From the NCBI GenBank assembly GCA_036346275.1, contig CM070722.1:58751524-58815523 (forward strand): a stretch of DNA of 64,000 bases, read 5' to 3'. Made by a program: the position numbers and the translations under genes. The stretch is from Otatea glauca (taxonomy: Eukaryota; Streptophyta; Magnoliopsida; Poales; Poaceae). Below the pieces are notes generated by a model. It had not been told where the DNA came from. It saw only the letters and a program-made list of their open reading frames with translations, and did no database searches. Shown piece after piece: positions 45,600-57,600 of this stretch (positions are counted from its first letter, which is position 1; each line of letters opens with the position of its first letter).

Positions 45600-45604
45600 G
45601 CTAT

Positions 45605-46667
45605 ATAAAATATTTATGAAAATAGATGAGCGAAACTTCGAAAGATACGCAATTACAAAAACGGCACGAAAAATATGCAACTATGGAACAACACGATCAA
45701 AGACGGATACCATTAGATGACATTGCAAAACAAGTTTACATTACAAAATACCGAAATATCCCTTGCCATCTCGATCGAGGACACATAATACATTTGAGAG
45801 TGTGGCTCGGAGAGGTGCAAGCCTCCGATAGGCGCTGCCCTGGCTGGAAATGTTCCGTCGAAGCGAAGAGACCTAAGGGTATTTTGTTTTTTTTCCCTTT
45901 TTTTTTGAAGAAGGATGAAAGTCCATTGTGCCATTTTAAACACAAACAGTTTCTGATGTCATCAAACAAGACCAACTTTTTCGGTATTATTTTCGAAATT
46001 ATATGCATGTCAAATATCAGTGTCACTAACAAGTTTATGTAGTTCGTGTCAAAATTACACGTATTATTCTTGAAGACGATTTTCACGTGTCATTTGTTCT
46101 TTAAAGAAAATCGCGTGTCATCTAATTGGTATGTGTTATAATTTAGAAAGACAGTCAAAAGATAGTTACTATATCGAAAAGAATTATTAAACAAGAAGCA
46201 ATTGGAGATACCAAACACAGTATCACCGTGGTGCCACTCCTGCTGCGCCTGTGCCCAGCTTCAACAAGGGAGAATTCTCAACGGAATTGGAGAGGAGAGA
46301 ATCGCCAGCAGGCAAGCCCTTTTCTCCATCTTCTTCCGGATAGACAATTTTTAAGTCCCTTAGTAGCCAAAACATCTATGGTTTCTCCATCTTCTCGATA
46401 GATATTTTTATTTTTCTTAGCAGCCAAAATATTTGTGGTCTCCAATATATATTACGTTCCATCCCCTAATTCCATCCGTATTTGTGCAGGTTGCTCGAGT
46501 TGCAGATGACATCCACCTCGGCGTTCCGTTTGGTGAAAGTGAAACCCAAATGTTATGTCGATCCAAATCTACAAAAAAAAAAGAAGTATTGTATTTTGTT
46601 CAAAAGGGAAAAAAAATGCTGTGGCAGAAAGTAGTTAAAAGTATTTTTGCATCCCGGGAGGTTTGTG
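45605..46667. other. Spacer with a small direct repeat
   Basis: Two imperfect ~60-bp copies occur at about 46323-46381 and 46386-46439 (tctccatcttct, gatagacaattttt / gatagatattttta, agccaaaa(c/t)at). No coding similarity was recognised, although the GC content around 46230-46320 resembles an exon. Confidence 0.4.
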
Positions 46668-46675
46668 CATGCGTT

Positions 46676-47511
46676 TAGGGATGAAAACGGAACGAAAACG
46701 GTCGAAAAATGGTTATTCTGTTTTCGTTTTCACATATTTTACCGGTAACCGAAACGAAATCGGAAATGGATACGGAAACGGGTCCGGAACGGAACGGAGC
46801 AGATATGGAAACAAAAGTAAAAATTTTTACAAGAATATAATACATGATCAAAATATACATGATTGCAAAAATAATGTAACTCATTTCACCTTCAAGGTGG
46901 ACACAAGAACAATGTATGTTCATCGGTATTACTAAGAAATTTTTCTTAAGTTTGTCATCTGAAGGCTCGCTATTTGTCTATTAGATCTGACCATCATATC
47001 ATTCTTATCATCGACATCCTTTTGCTCCTTCAACTATAAAGGTATAACGTCCAAAAATTTGCACACTATTGTTCAATATTCATTTATAATTTTCTAAGAT
47101 TTATTTTGGATTTTCTGGAGTTTATAAATGCCGTTTTGCTATTTTTAGATTTATAAAATTATTTTATTCATAAAAAATAAAATCAAAATTATTCTAAAAA
47201 TAATTTCCTAGGTTCAAAATGTTCTAAAATATTTTTGAGAATATTTTTAAAAAATTTTGAACTATATTTGATATTTTATATAAAACCAATTTATTTCTAA
47301 AATTATTTTAATTCAAAAATAAATGTAAATTCTCTATTCTCCTTTGTGGGTCAAGTTTCTAAATTTTCAGTTTTATTTATACGAAATTGCCGTTTTCGTT
47401 GGAAATGGCTTTCGTTTATGTTGCTGTACCGATATATTCCGTTTCGGAAAAAAAGTTTCTATTTCCGTTTTTTTCAAAACAATCAGAAATTCCGTTTTTC
47501 TTTTATCCCTA
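46676..47511. mobile_element. hAT-type non-autonomous element (836 bp)
   Basis: Ends TAGGGATGAAAACGGAAC and, inverted, TAGGGATAAAAGAAAAACGG, with subterminal repeats of (g/c)gaaacgg / ccgttttcgtt on both sides as in hAT elements. The flanking octamers CATGCGTT (46668-46675) and CCTGTGTT (47512-47519) match at 6 of 8, a decayed 8-bp duplication. No transposase inside; the centre is AT-rich. Confidence 0.75.
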
Positions 47512-47519
47512 CCTGTGTT

Positions 47520-50388
47520 TTCGTGCCGTTGCGTCGAATTTGTCACAGTACTATCCATCCATACGCGTGCGACGGTGCGAGAGTTGCTCTTCACGGCGGT
47601 CACGAATCGGCCGCCAGCCGCCGTCTCTTTCACCACGGTTGACGGTGGTGCACCCTTCCCAATCTGTGCTGTTCTCGGTGGACGCCGGTTGTTTGGGCTG
47701 CACTCGCAGGTCGCAGCGGCACGACTGACCCGGCTGCTAAGCTATGTCCCGGCTGAATTATTTGGAGTACGTCTGGCATGTATGTACGGCCATCACTCTC
47801 GAAGTGAGTCATTTGGAGTACGTCTGGCACGTATGTACGGCTGATCAACAACAACAAGTATAAGGTTTTGTTCTGACTTTTGCTTCTTTCTTTGGGTTTT
47901 GTTCTGTACTTTCATTCCAATATTTCCAGCCTTGTCACCTGCTGAATTTACTAAATGTTTTTTACCCACAATTTTGTGAATTTTTCTTTCTCTGTTTTCG
48001 ATCTCTTCCTTTTTTAATGACCTTTTCGCTTTTAGTCTTCTCAACATCTATGGAATTTTAATTGTGATCCTTTTTTTCTCCCAACTTTCCTTTTTCGGGG
48101 AGAAACTGGAGCGAAGATGTTGTGAAAGTGATTGAGTTGATCAGTTATACTATAACGATTTTAAAGTACTTGCCAAAAGCATGGTATTCAAAGGAAGTTG
48201 ACAGCATCTTGCCGTGATCAAATAGAGTGGTGCCACTGAAAATATAGAACTCGACAATGGTGGAAAACTTGAGATGGCAAGTCAATCCTCAAGGAGAGAG
48301 AGATATGCCTGCTACTTTTGAGACAGGAGTTGTCGATAGAACAGTATTTAAGATTCTGCTACGGACCGAAGTCAGCTAAAAGCAGTTCTGAGAGGGGCTA
48401 ACATGACTTCGAAAACAATGTCAAGTCTCTGAAAGTGACAATTGTTACTTTCAAACCAGACCGAAGTCTTACCTCTTGGTCGGTTCCAGATGTTCTCAAA
48501 GTTTGGTTGCATCCTGATTGTTGCACGCTGCGAAAAGCAATTATAAGAGCGGGTCGTCAACTATCAATTCTTAACTCTGGTCTAGCTCTAAACATGTGTG
48601 TTTTGAGGTTTGGTCAGGATCGGTCTTGCTTAGTTTGAAGGACAGGTTGCAAAACTTGAATCTGGCATGTTGTCTGGCTCACAATTTTGCACGTAAGCTC
48701 TAGGAAATTCCTTGGGTAACGGATTTGATAGTGAAAGCAGAGTTTGCTTTCGATCAAAGTAAGATGATAGAAACAAAATCCTGTTGACGTCAGGTTGCAT
48801 CCTTTGAGCTGATAAACCTTATTATTAATTTACTGTAACTCATGTTGCGTGATATTTTAGTAGAGACGGCTCATCATGCACGTTATTCTTATCTTCAGCA
48901 GGCTATTGATATTCTATTGAACAGACATAACAAGAAGCTTTCCTTTTTGTTTTGCAGGAAGGCTAAAAAACCGTGGCGAAAATTGATAGGGATGGCCCCG
49001 TCCTGACTTTGGTCACACATGGTCCAACATTGCTGGAAAAAATCATGGTACATGCTTCCTTTGGGCAAAAAAAGGCACATTTTGGACCGGCTTACCTGCA
49101 TAGAGGTTTGAGTAAATTTCACAGAGGTTTTAGGGCACCAAGGTTTTACAAGTTTTTTCAAGGAACCACATGTTTTGTAGGCAAAAGGTTTCAAAAACCT
49201 TAGGTTTGCTCTGTCTCGCCGGATGGAACAGAGGATAGGACAAACCCAAGGTTTTTTCTAGACCTTTTGTCTAAGAACATTGTTTCATTGAAAAGAACTG
49301 TAAAACCTGTCTTGGGGTTTTGTGAAGTTTACTCTCTAGGTTTTGCCACCCCTCGCCTTGCAACCACCAGCTGCCGCAACTGTTGCCAGTTGAAGGCCAC
49401 CTAGCTTGCTGCTTGCAACACCACCGCCACCGCCCCCTCCGCTACTTCCAGCACCGGCAGCCGCGCTGCGGCCCACACAACCTCGGCCTCTGCTGCTGCC
49501 AGGCATACAATAACATCAGCTCATAGCCCCCACTCACCACGGCATCCAACAGTCGGCAAACGCCTTCGCAGCCTGACTGACCACCTCATCGCCCATCGCC
49601 AACCGAGAAATCTAGTTTCGGGCTTGGCAAAGCTCGAAGCACGTCACCTACCCATAAAGTGCCTAATTTTAACAAAGAAAGCATGGACCTTAACCAAATT
49701 AATAAAAACGCTCGAGCAGAAATCCAATGGGAAGCTTCCTATCAAGGGGAAACATTGGAATGTTTTGTGACCTGTGCCGCTTATACAATGATCTGTCTCA
49801 AAACTTCCATATGTTTCCCCTTTATATGAAGTTTTCCATTGAATGTTTGCCCTTTTAGGCCATGGATACTGAAGTCGGGATGGTGTTCTCTCTGTCAAAT
49901 TTTTGTCACGGGATGGTTAGGACCGTACATCATACGCCGTTGCCGTGTCATGTAATAAAATAAAAGCCGTTGTCGTGAAATTGTGTTGTAGTTCGCTCGT
50001 GTGTTGTGCCTTTCTTATATTTAAAAAATGTGTGTACCACTTGAATGAACACTCTATACTCCTTTATCACTTTCGGTATATTCCAATAATAATTGTAAAA
50101 TACGCCAATATGACATGGTTGAAAAAATTTTATCAGTTTTTTTTTGCTACATACCTTTTTTCATATGTAAAAGGAATACGTAAACAAATTATGCTATAAA
50201 GGGTGGACTTTAATAAAAAAATTTATAGAACTTACTTTGGAGTATCTTATAATCGGTACTAGAGTATACTCAAAAGGATAAAGAGGTATAACATCATTTA
50301 AACGGTATACTAGAGGTGGGAGTACATACACCCATGAGTATGAAATCATTTTCCTATACACACATATATACATACTTGGCGTTGACAT
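47520..50388. other. Long spacer, no supported gene
   Basis: I looked for conserved protein motifs on both strands and found none. A C/G-rich low-complexity patch lies at 49350-49600. The phrase ggagtacgtctggca(c/t)gtatg repeats at 47763 and 47815. A short inverted/direct aggtttt-type repeat region lies at 49105-49335. Confidence 0.45.
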
Positions 50389-50775
50389 AACTAGTAGACT
50401 TACCCGCACAACTGCGCGTCTAGATATTATGATATAATTGTCTTTGATACACAACTATACTTTTAATTATTAAAATACAATTGTATTTGTTATATAACTC
50501 TATTTATTTATAATTAATCTGCACTGTTATAATCTGGCCCCATCAAAATAAGTGGTGGAGATACTTTCAATGATTGAAATACAATTAGATTTGTTATATA
50601 TGATTAATCTGCATCGTTATAATTTGATCCCACCAAAATAAGTGGTGGAGATCCTTCTCTTTTTATCCTGATTAATGTGAGAATTTCTAGAATTTAGGAT
50701 TATTGTGGGATTTTCTTGCCCTTAAAACGAAGGAGGTGCCTTGAATATTATCGGTTGTTTTTATATATATATAGA
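50389..50775 (+). repeat. Repeat family C (ctag plus GCGCG start, internal duplication)
   Basis: Starts ctagtagacttacccgcaca with actgcgcgtc and ends about tttttatatatatatagat. Inside, a ~110-bp unit is duplicated (attaatctgca(c/t)(t/c)gttataat, aaaataagtggtggagat). Same architecture as families A and B but different sequence. Confidence 0.5.
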
Positions 50776-51632
50776 TTGAACAATGAAAACCTTTGGAGTT
50801 TGGGCAGTTCAATGTGACAAATGACTTGACCATTATACTTGACAACATAATGTCGTCGTTTCCGGCTTCCATGGACAATGACAAACCATTTTGTGATTGC
50901 AACTGCTGTGTTTCTCTCTCTTTGCTTGCACTTGTCCACGAGGAGAGGAAAGGGGAGAAGAATCAGGCCAACCATTTCTTCGTTATTTATGGTTGTTATT
51001 GGTCGTTACTTGCTCCTAAAGCTAGCATTTGTCTCCACCAAATGGCAGTGAGTAGCGCGCGTAAGCCGTATGATGTCACTATTGTGCAGCCTTTTACTCC
51101 ACGTGCTCTTTTTGGATGTTGATTTTTTTTTTTTTTTTGCGGTGTCTCGCTCATTTGCCCGGAGAGTGGCGCCGTTCCTACGCGATCTAAACGTTGGCGT
51201 CGCTATTATCAAATCGCATGTCGTTGTCAGCATCAACGCATTTTCACTCCCCGGCCTCACTCGAAAAATCTGAACGCTGTGTACGCCCTTTTAAGTCCCA
51301 ATGGCGTTGTTTTTGTGGCACAAGAGAATTTCGCCGGAACTTTGCATGTTGTTTATATATAGGAGGCGTGTAATTCTTACAAGATTGCTATGGAATTTCC
51401 GAGTGAGTTCCTAACAGGGCGAATGCAACAATTGTTCCTTCACACTTTTTACCATAGGAACCCCAAACATATGAACCGAGTTTTTCATTCAAGGCCACGG
51501 TTGAACCAACCAACCAAATCCATGACATTCTGAAGCCCCCGTTTTACTATGCCAGATATATAATTTCCCTTTAATTATACACTTGCACCCTGCGCTAGGC
51601 TAGACCACCCCCACAACAATGGCGGCGGCTTA
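50776..51632. other. 3' flank of the NPF4-like gene
   Basis: Includes the probable 3' UTR of the minus-strand transporter gene next to 51633. A run of 18 T lies near 51122-51139. No other gene recognised. Confidence 0.45.
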
Positions 51633-54600
51633 CTACCCCTTGATGACCCCGGCGTTTCTGTACTTGTAACGGATGGCCCAGAACAAGAAGAAGAGGTAGT
51701 TGAGCGTGCTGAGCACGCACATCACCCAGTAGAACCGCTCCAGGCGGTAGTGGTTCAGGCTCTCCCCCTGCAGCCACGGCCGGTGCCCGCCGCGCGCCGT
51801 CGCGCCGTTCACGATCGACACCAGCGCCGAGCTCAGGTAGTACCCCAGAGCCAGCGATGCCCACGACAGCGACGTCGCCAGCGACCGCATCCGCGCCGGC
51901 GCCTCGCTGAAGAAGAACTCCAGCAGCCCCGCCAGCGTGAACAGGTCAGCCGACCCCAGGAACAGGTACTGGAACGCGATCCAGAAGAAGGTGATCGGCA
52001 GCGGCTTCGTCGAGTCCAGCATCCCCGCGTCGGCGGCGACGTTCTTGCGTTTCACCTCGACCACAGCCGCCACAGCCATCGCAACGATGGAGAGGACCAG
52101 CCCCGTGCCGATCCGCTGGAGGTGGCTGATGCCCATCTCCGTGCTCGTCGCGCGACGCGCGAACGGGATGATGACGTGGTCGTAGATGGGCGCCAGGAAT
52201 ATGATGAACGTGACGGGGAACACCGGCAGCGATGACGGCGGCACCGTGAGCCTCCCGACGCGCGTGTCCATGGTTGCCGCCTGCTCCACGGAGAAGGTCG
52301 ACAGCTGCGCCAGGCAACAGTTGAGCATGATGGTGGAGAAGAAGATGGGGAGCACCATGAGCACGATCTTGACGTCCTGCACCTCCTGCACCGTGCACGC
52401 CAGGGCCCTGTACCGCGGCTGGCACTGCACCGCGCGGTTCAAGAACCTCAGCTCCTGGGACGGCTCGCCCACTGCCTCGTCGGCGACGCAGATCTCCCCG
52501 GGCTTGCAGTACCGCTTCATGTCGGTGCTCCCCGTCGGGCTGGGCGCGCGGTCGATGACGGCGCCGTTGCTGGCGCTCTGGACGCCGCCGCGACGCGCGA
52601 GCGCGGCGGCGAGGACGACCTTGGCGATGGTGGTGAGCGGGCTGCCCGTGGGCACTTTGTTGCGGTACAGCCTGGAGCCTGCGACGAAGACCGGGATGGA
52701 GAGCAGGACGGCGATGGTGGAGATGCCGAACCCCCACTGCCAGCCCTTGTTGTCCTCGACCCACACGGCGAAGGTGACGGCGATGAGCGCGCCGCAGGAG
52801 AGGGAGAAGACGAAGTAGTTGAAGAAGGTGGAGCGGCCCTTGCGGCCCCGCGGCGAGTGCTCGTCGAACTGCTCCGCGCCATGCGACGGCAGGGAGCCCT
52901 TGATGCCGCCCACGCCCAGCGTCGTCAGGTACAGCCCCGCGAACAGCATCGCCTTCTTGCTCCCCGACACGGGCTCGCACGGCGCGGCTCCGGGCGTCTT
53001 GGCGCACTGCGGCGGCATCAGTGACGGCGTCCTCGCCTGGATCGTCAGAATCACCAGCCCCTGCGCGCCATTGCAACACGCAAACATCAGCTCACATCTG
53101 CGCCCAGAAAATGGATCCAAAAAAATAGAAACAAACATTGACCCAGATACTTTGGGCCGGGCCCAAATAATTGCATGCATTGCTACTTGCTAACGAGAAG
53201 AGCATCAGATCACACGAGGTACTTGCATTGGCATGACATGATTAGATGGAGCACTTGCCATTCGCAATGGATCAAGTGAACCAATCAGGCTATCATGTCC
53301 AGTGGTTTTGCAAATATCAATCATGCGAAAAGCGATAAAGGTTCAGGGACCAGGCTAGTGGCCGCCGTGCTACCTGTGCGCGCCCGCCCGTGCGCTACGT
53401 CGCTTTGACTCGCCATGGCCCCACCCGTGACTTGGGCGCTAAAGCGGAGGGGACAGGAGAGGAGACCGACCCACTGCCAGTGGAGTTATTTAGCCGGCGA
53501 TCCGTCGGGCTTCAGAGATATCCTTCGCTTTAATGTTGTCAGCGTTGACTGAAAAATACGCCAAATCGTACCGGGACAGCAATGTTTGGCTCCCAAAGGT
53601 TGGGAGACTATACATAGTCAAACGGTGACCATTACACCGCTGGATCTTGAGGTCAGAGAAGCGGCAAGTGTGACAGACTAGCTAGTACTTGTTGGTGTGG
53701 ACAGGCGATCTACTTGACTTGTACTCCTCCTCAAGTAGCCCAGTGCAGTCAATTACTAGCTAGTACTGTCCTCTGTTGCTCTACATCCTAGATTGAGATG
53801 CTCTCCAGACCGAGGCTCTAATCACGAAGCCTCGTCAACTTATAAATGGATTTTTGTATAAGCTAGAAATTATATATAACTAGCAAAAATCAAAACCTGA
53901 AAGTTGAGTTAGATCTGTTTTTACAACTTATTTTTTAGAAAAATTAGCTATTTATCAAACAATTTCTTATAAAAAATTACAACTATTTTTCAACTTAAAA
54001 AGTCAAAAAATAGTATTTTAGAATAACTACAACTCCCCACTTTGAAGCATATCAAAGGCTTTGACCATTCTACAAGGGGAAAAGTTCTTTTTTTATGGGT
54101 ATAACGATGCACAACACTCACACACACACGCACGTGTATGCGTTGTGTGGATAATTTAATCTAAGGCTCTAAGAGTTCCAGAGCGCGCGAGCATACTGTC
54201 CTATTGAATATGCATGCGTATGTACTTTTTTTTTTTCGTTCGAGACTACAGCCCAGATTGAAATGCGAGCACGCGCAAACGCCACTAAGCATCCACACGC
54301 TCTGGCGCTGAGCGTCCGCGAGCTCTCTGGCCAGCTGAGCTAAGCTCAGTTCTAAAAAAAATTCTTTCTTTGTCATCAGCTGGTAAATTTGCTGGGTTAT
54401 CTCTCGTCCCATCCGATGACAAATGACCGCAAAAAAATGTCACCCTCTAAACCTTTTTGACGTGGACACGTGTGGTCGCTCTCTCCAGTTGGAATCGCAG
54501 CCCTCCGGCCACAACCAGTGCCGTCCTCCGGTATCCATTACCGGACGAGGAGGCTGGGCCCCGCCGAGAGTTCTGCCCTTCTGGGCATCCGGCGATCGAT

Positions 54601-57600
54601 GCAGGACCACCGCGCAGTCGCTGCCCGTCTACCCCACCCGTTGATTTGTGGGCCCGCAGCCTTGTCACCCGGGCCTTGGGGACACTATTCAAGAGATTTC
54701 TGCCGAAATCAATCGGCGAACAGGACAAGGCTTTCCGGCTTGCACAGAAGCTGCCAAAGATTGTTTCGTGTCTTACTGGGACAAAAGCACTAGGCCTGCC
54801 CGAGCTTTTTTTGTTTCGCGTTCGATGCAGCTGAGGATGAGTTGCGTCGCGCTTTGTATTACTCCCAACGTCCAAATAAGACGTATTTCTTTTTTACGCA
54901 TAGAATAGAAAGATATTAAAATAATTAGATTACCTCTACTTATTATCACTGAACAATATATTCAATACATGCATGTAGATAATATAAAAGTAAATATTGA
55001 TCTTTATTAAGGGCGTAGAGGGAAACACTAACATTACATTATAATATGTAATACATTTTATATTTATAGACAAGATCCTTAAAAAAATTAGACTTATAAG
55101 CTTGGTCAGAGGAGTACTAGCTAAGATTGGTCCATACTTGAGCAAAATCATCCGTATATAGGCCTAGTTTGGGACAAGTTTTGATTGTGTATATTCTGGA
55201 TTTTTCTAGAATCGGGTGGATGATAGCATTTAATTTTATGTATAAATTTAAATCTGATTGTGGGAGAAGCTTATCAAGAAGTTTCTTGGAGAATCCAGAA
55301 TCTGGATTCTTAGAGAATCAGAAGCTATCACCCATCTGATTTTTGTAGAATCCATAATCTACACAATTAGAAGGTGTTCCAAACTGGGCCATAATAGAGT
55401 GCTATTCTTTTCTCTCTTTTATTATTTAGTTTAAATTTGAATTAAATCTTAAAACATTTCAGTAAAATTCCCTTAATCCAAACATAAGAACTTTTCATCC
55501 ACTCCGGACGGCGCCGTAAACCCTTTGTTTCGCCAGCGAGTGTCGATGTTCCAACTAGACAAGTACAACTCAACAAGTAAACGTCTTGTCATCCGGTGAA
55601 GGACAGCTGCTGCTAGACCACTCGTGGTCTTGGCACCGCAGAGGCAAAGAGAAAAAGATCTTGGCCGATGGCCGATCCGGACAGCGCAACGGACGGCGCG
55701 AGAGAACGAAGACGAACCCATGTAGCACCGGCCTCGACGACGGATTGGCCGCCCAGGCGTACGTGGGAACGGGATCACAGTGCCCGGATTGCCCATCCCC
55801 AGGGTTCTAGGTGGGGCCCGCCTCCCCCGCGACGACGACGGTAGGGAGGGGAGCCGTTACCCGGCAGCTAATACGTTCGGAATATGTGTTAGTGATGCAA
55901 CTGAAGTGACACGTCAATTGGACTAGCCACTAGCTGACCTGCTTCTTCGATAATATACTCTGAACTAGCCAATACGTATGCCTACTACTTTTCGTGTGGT
56001 TTTGATTGTACACCAAATTGTTGAGCAAAACACGGCTATCTTCACATGGTAATGAAAAGGACTACTTCATTACCATTGTAGTTTTGACTAAAAAACCGTC
56101 GTAGTTCCTTTTGGACAGAAATTAAGTTTTTAAAACTACATTAGCTAGCTTTTGCATGTTTTTATCACGCATGGTCTGGTAAACTAAACTACGGGATACA
56201 TCGACCGCGCAAACATGCCCTACGACGCACGGTGGTTGATGTGAATGACTGTGCACAGTGATTGTTTTGGTTTTCTCAAGTACAATAATGTTTCAACTTG
56301 CAAACGAGCGACTGACTGCCCACGTGATCCACCACACACGTCCCTGTACCCTCCACTCCGTACACATCGGCATCCATCCCACGTCTACACCTATACTGAC
56401 ATACGTACGTACTCGCTGATATCTCCGAGCGCCAAGCATCCACCCTAACGAAAACAAGAAGAAACCCTTTCCAAGATCTACATGTCAGTCAGTGACACAT
56501 CAAGCAAGATAGCTTAGCTCTAAACACATGCACAAGGGGTTTGTGATAACGGGTTTCACGTGGATATTGTTGCCCAGGTTGTTCTTTTCTCCCCGTTGCT
56601 AAAAGAGATCGAGACGACCACCAATCACTCAGCCCAGCGAAGGCTACGCACACGTTGTTAAGCCAGAGCCCATGCCCTGACCCTGGCTTGATGTATAGGC
56701 TAGTGCAGTCACAATACGTAGGGCGCGATTACTACCGAGTTCCCTTTGACCCAGGCTATCTAGCGAGCTGCCTCCTGCCCATCTTGTTAGCGAATAAAGT
56801 GATGGTTACCATTAATCATTGGCCTCTTTCTTCCCTCCTAACCCGAATCTCAGGGAATTACGAGCTCTGATCAATTCATTTTCTGGCGACGCCGTTGTCA
56901 GATGGAACCTGTGGAGCACAAGAGCTCAGGGTAGGGTCTCACTAACAACAACGAAATCTTGGACGAGATGGACGTCCAGTGCGCCTACGTAGCACCACGC
57001 GTTGAGCCAGCCGTGTCTGACCAAATCTCGACATTGGTGTTTGATGTGAAGGGCCTTCAAATCAACCGATATGATTATCCTCGGACAGGTGTCACCTTCC
57101 CACCTAGCGTACGTACAATTTGCCGGAGCTTTGCTGGCTCGCTCTACTTGGACGGCCCAGGTGCCGTCAGGGAAGAAGCTTTGATCCATGACAGCTTCCC
57201 TCCTTTGGGCAGCGAAAATTCTAACTGACGATCTCGCCGGTCAAACATGTGGTGAAACATGTGGTGAAGGCAACGGGCCAAGAGAAAAACAAAGTCGAGT
57301 GATGACGTGGCAGCACAGCTGGATAGGATATTCGGGTATTTTCCTTCCACGTCAGCGTGTAGATACGACGAGCACCTTATATATCATAATATCTATGTCT
57401 ACCCGGAAACATCTGGTGCAGCACTCTATAATAAGTTAATAACAAAGCTGGAAAATTATATGTATAGATTTGTCTCGAAAAGTACTTTTATAATTATATT
57501 GTATTTTATAAATATATTTTAATAGAAATTAGTGATCAAATGTGTACTTAATTTGAAGATTGTGTTGATGTCCAAAACGACAATGATTTATGACGTAAGA

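Noticed and set aside
51750..53193. Long frames on the plus strand and in other minus-strand frames
   Set aside because: They overlap the NPF4 last exon, whose frame encodes all expected motifs; the others are GC-driven shadows.
54237..54345. tRNA- or SINE-like words (gttcgagactac, gccagctgagctaag)
   Set aside because: B-box-like and A-box-like words are in the wrong order and no cloverleaf can be drawn, so no tRNA or SINE is called.
54423..54908. Several 85-142 codon frames in intron 3 of the NPF4 gene
   Set aside because: Mutually overlapping, no similarity, located in a GC-rich intron patch.
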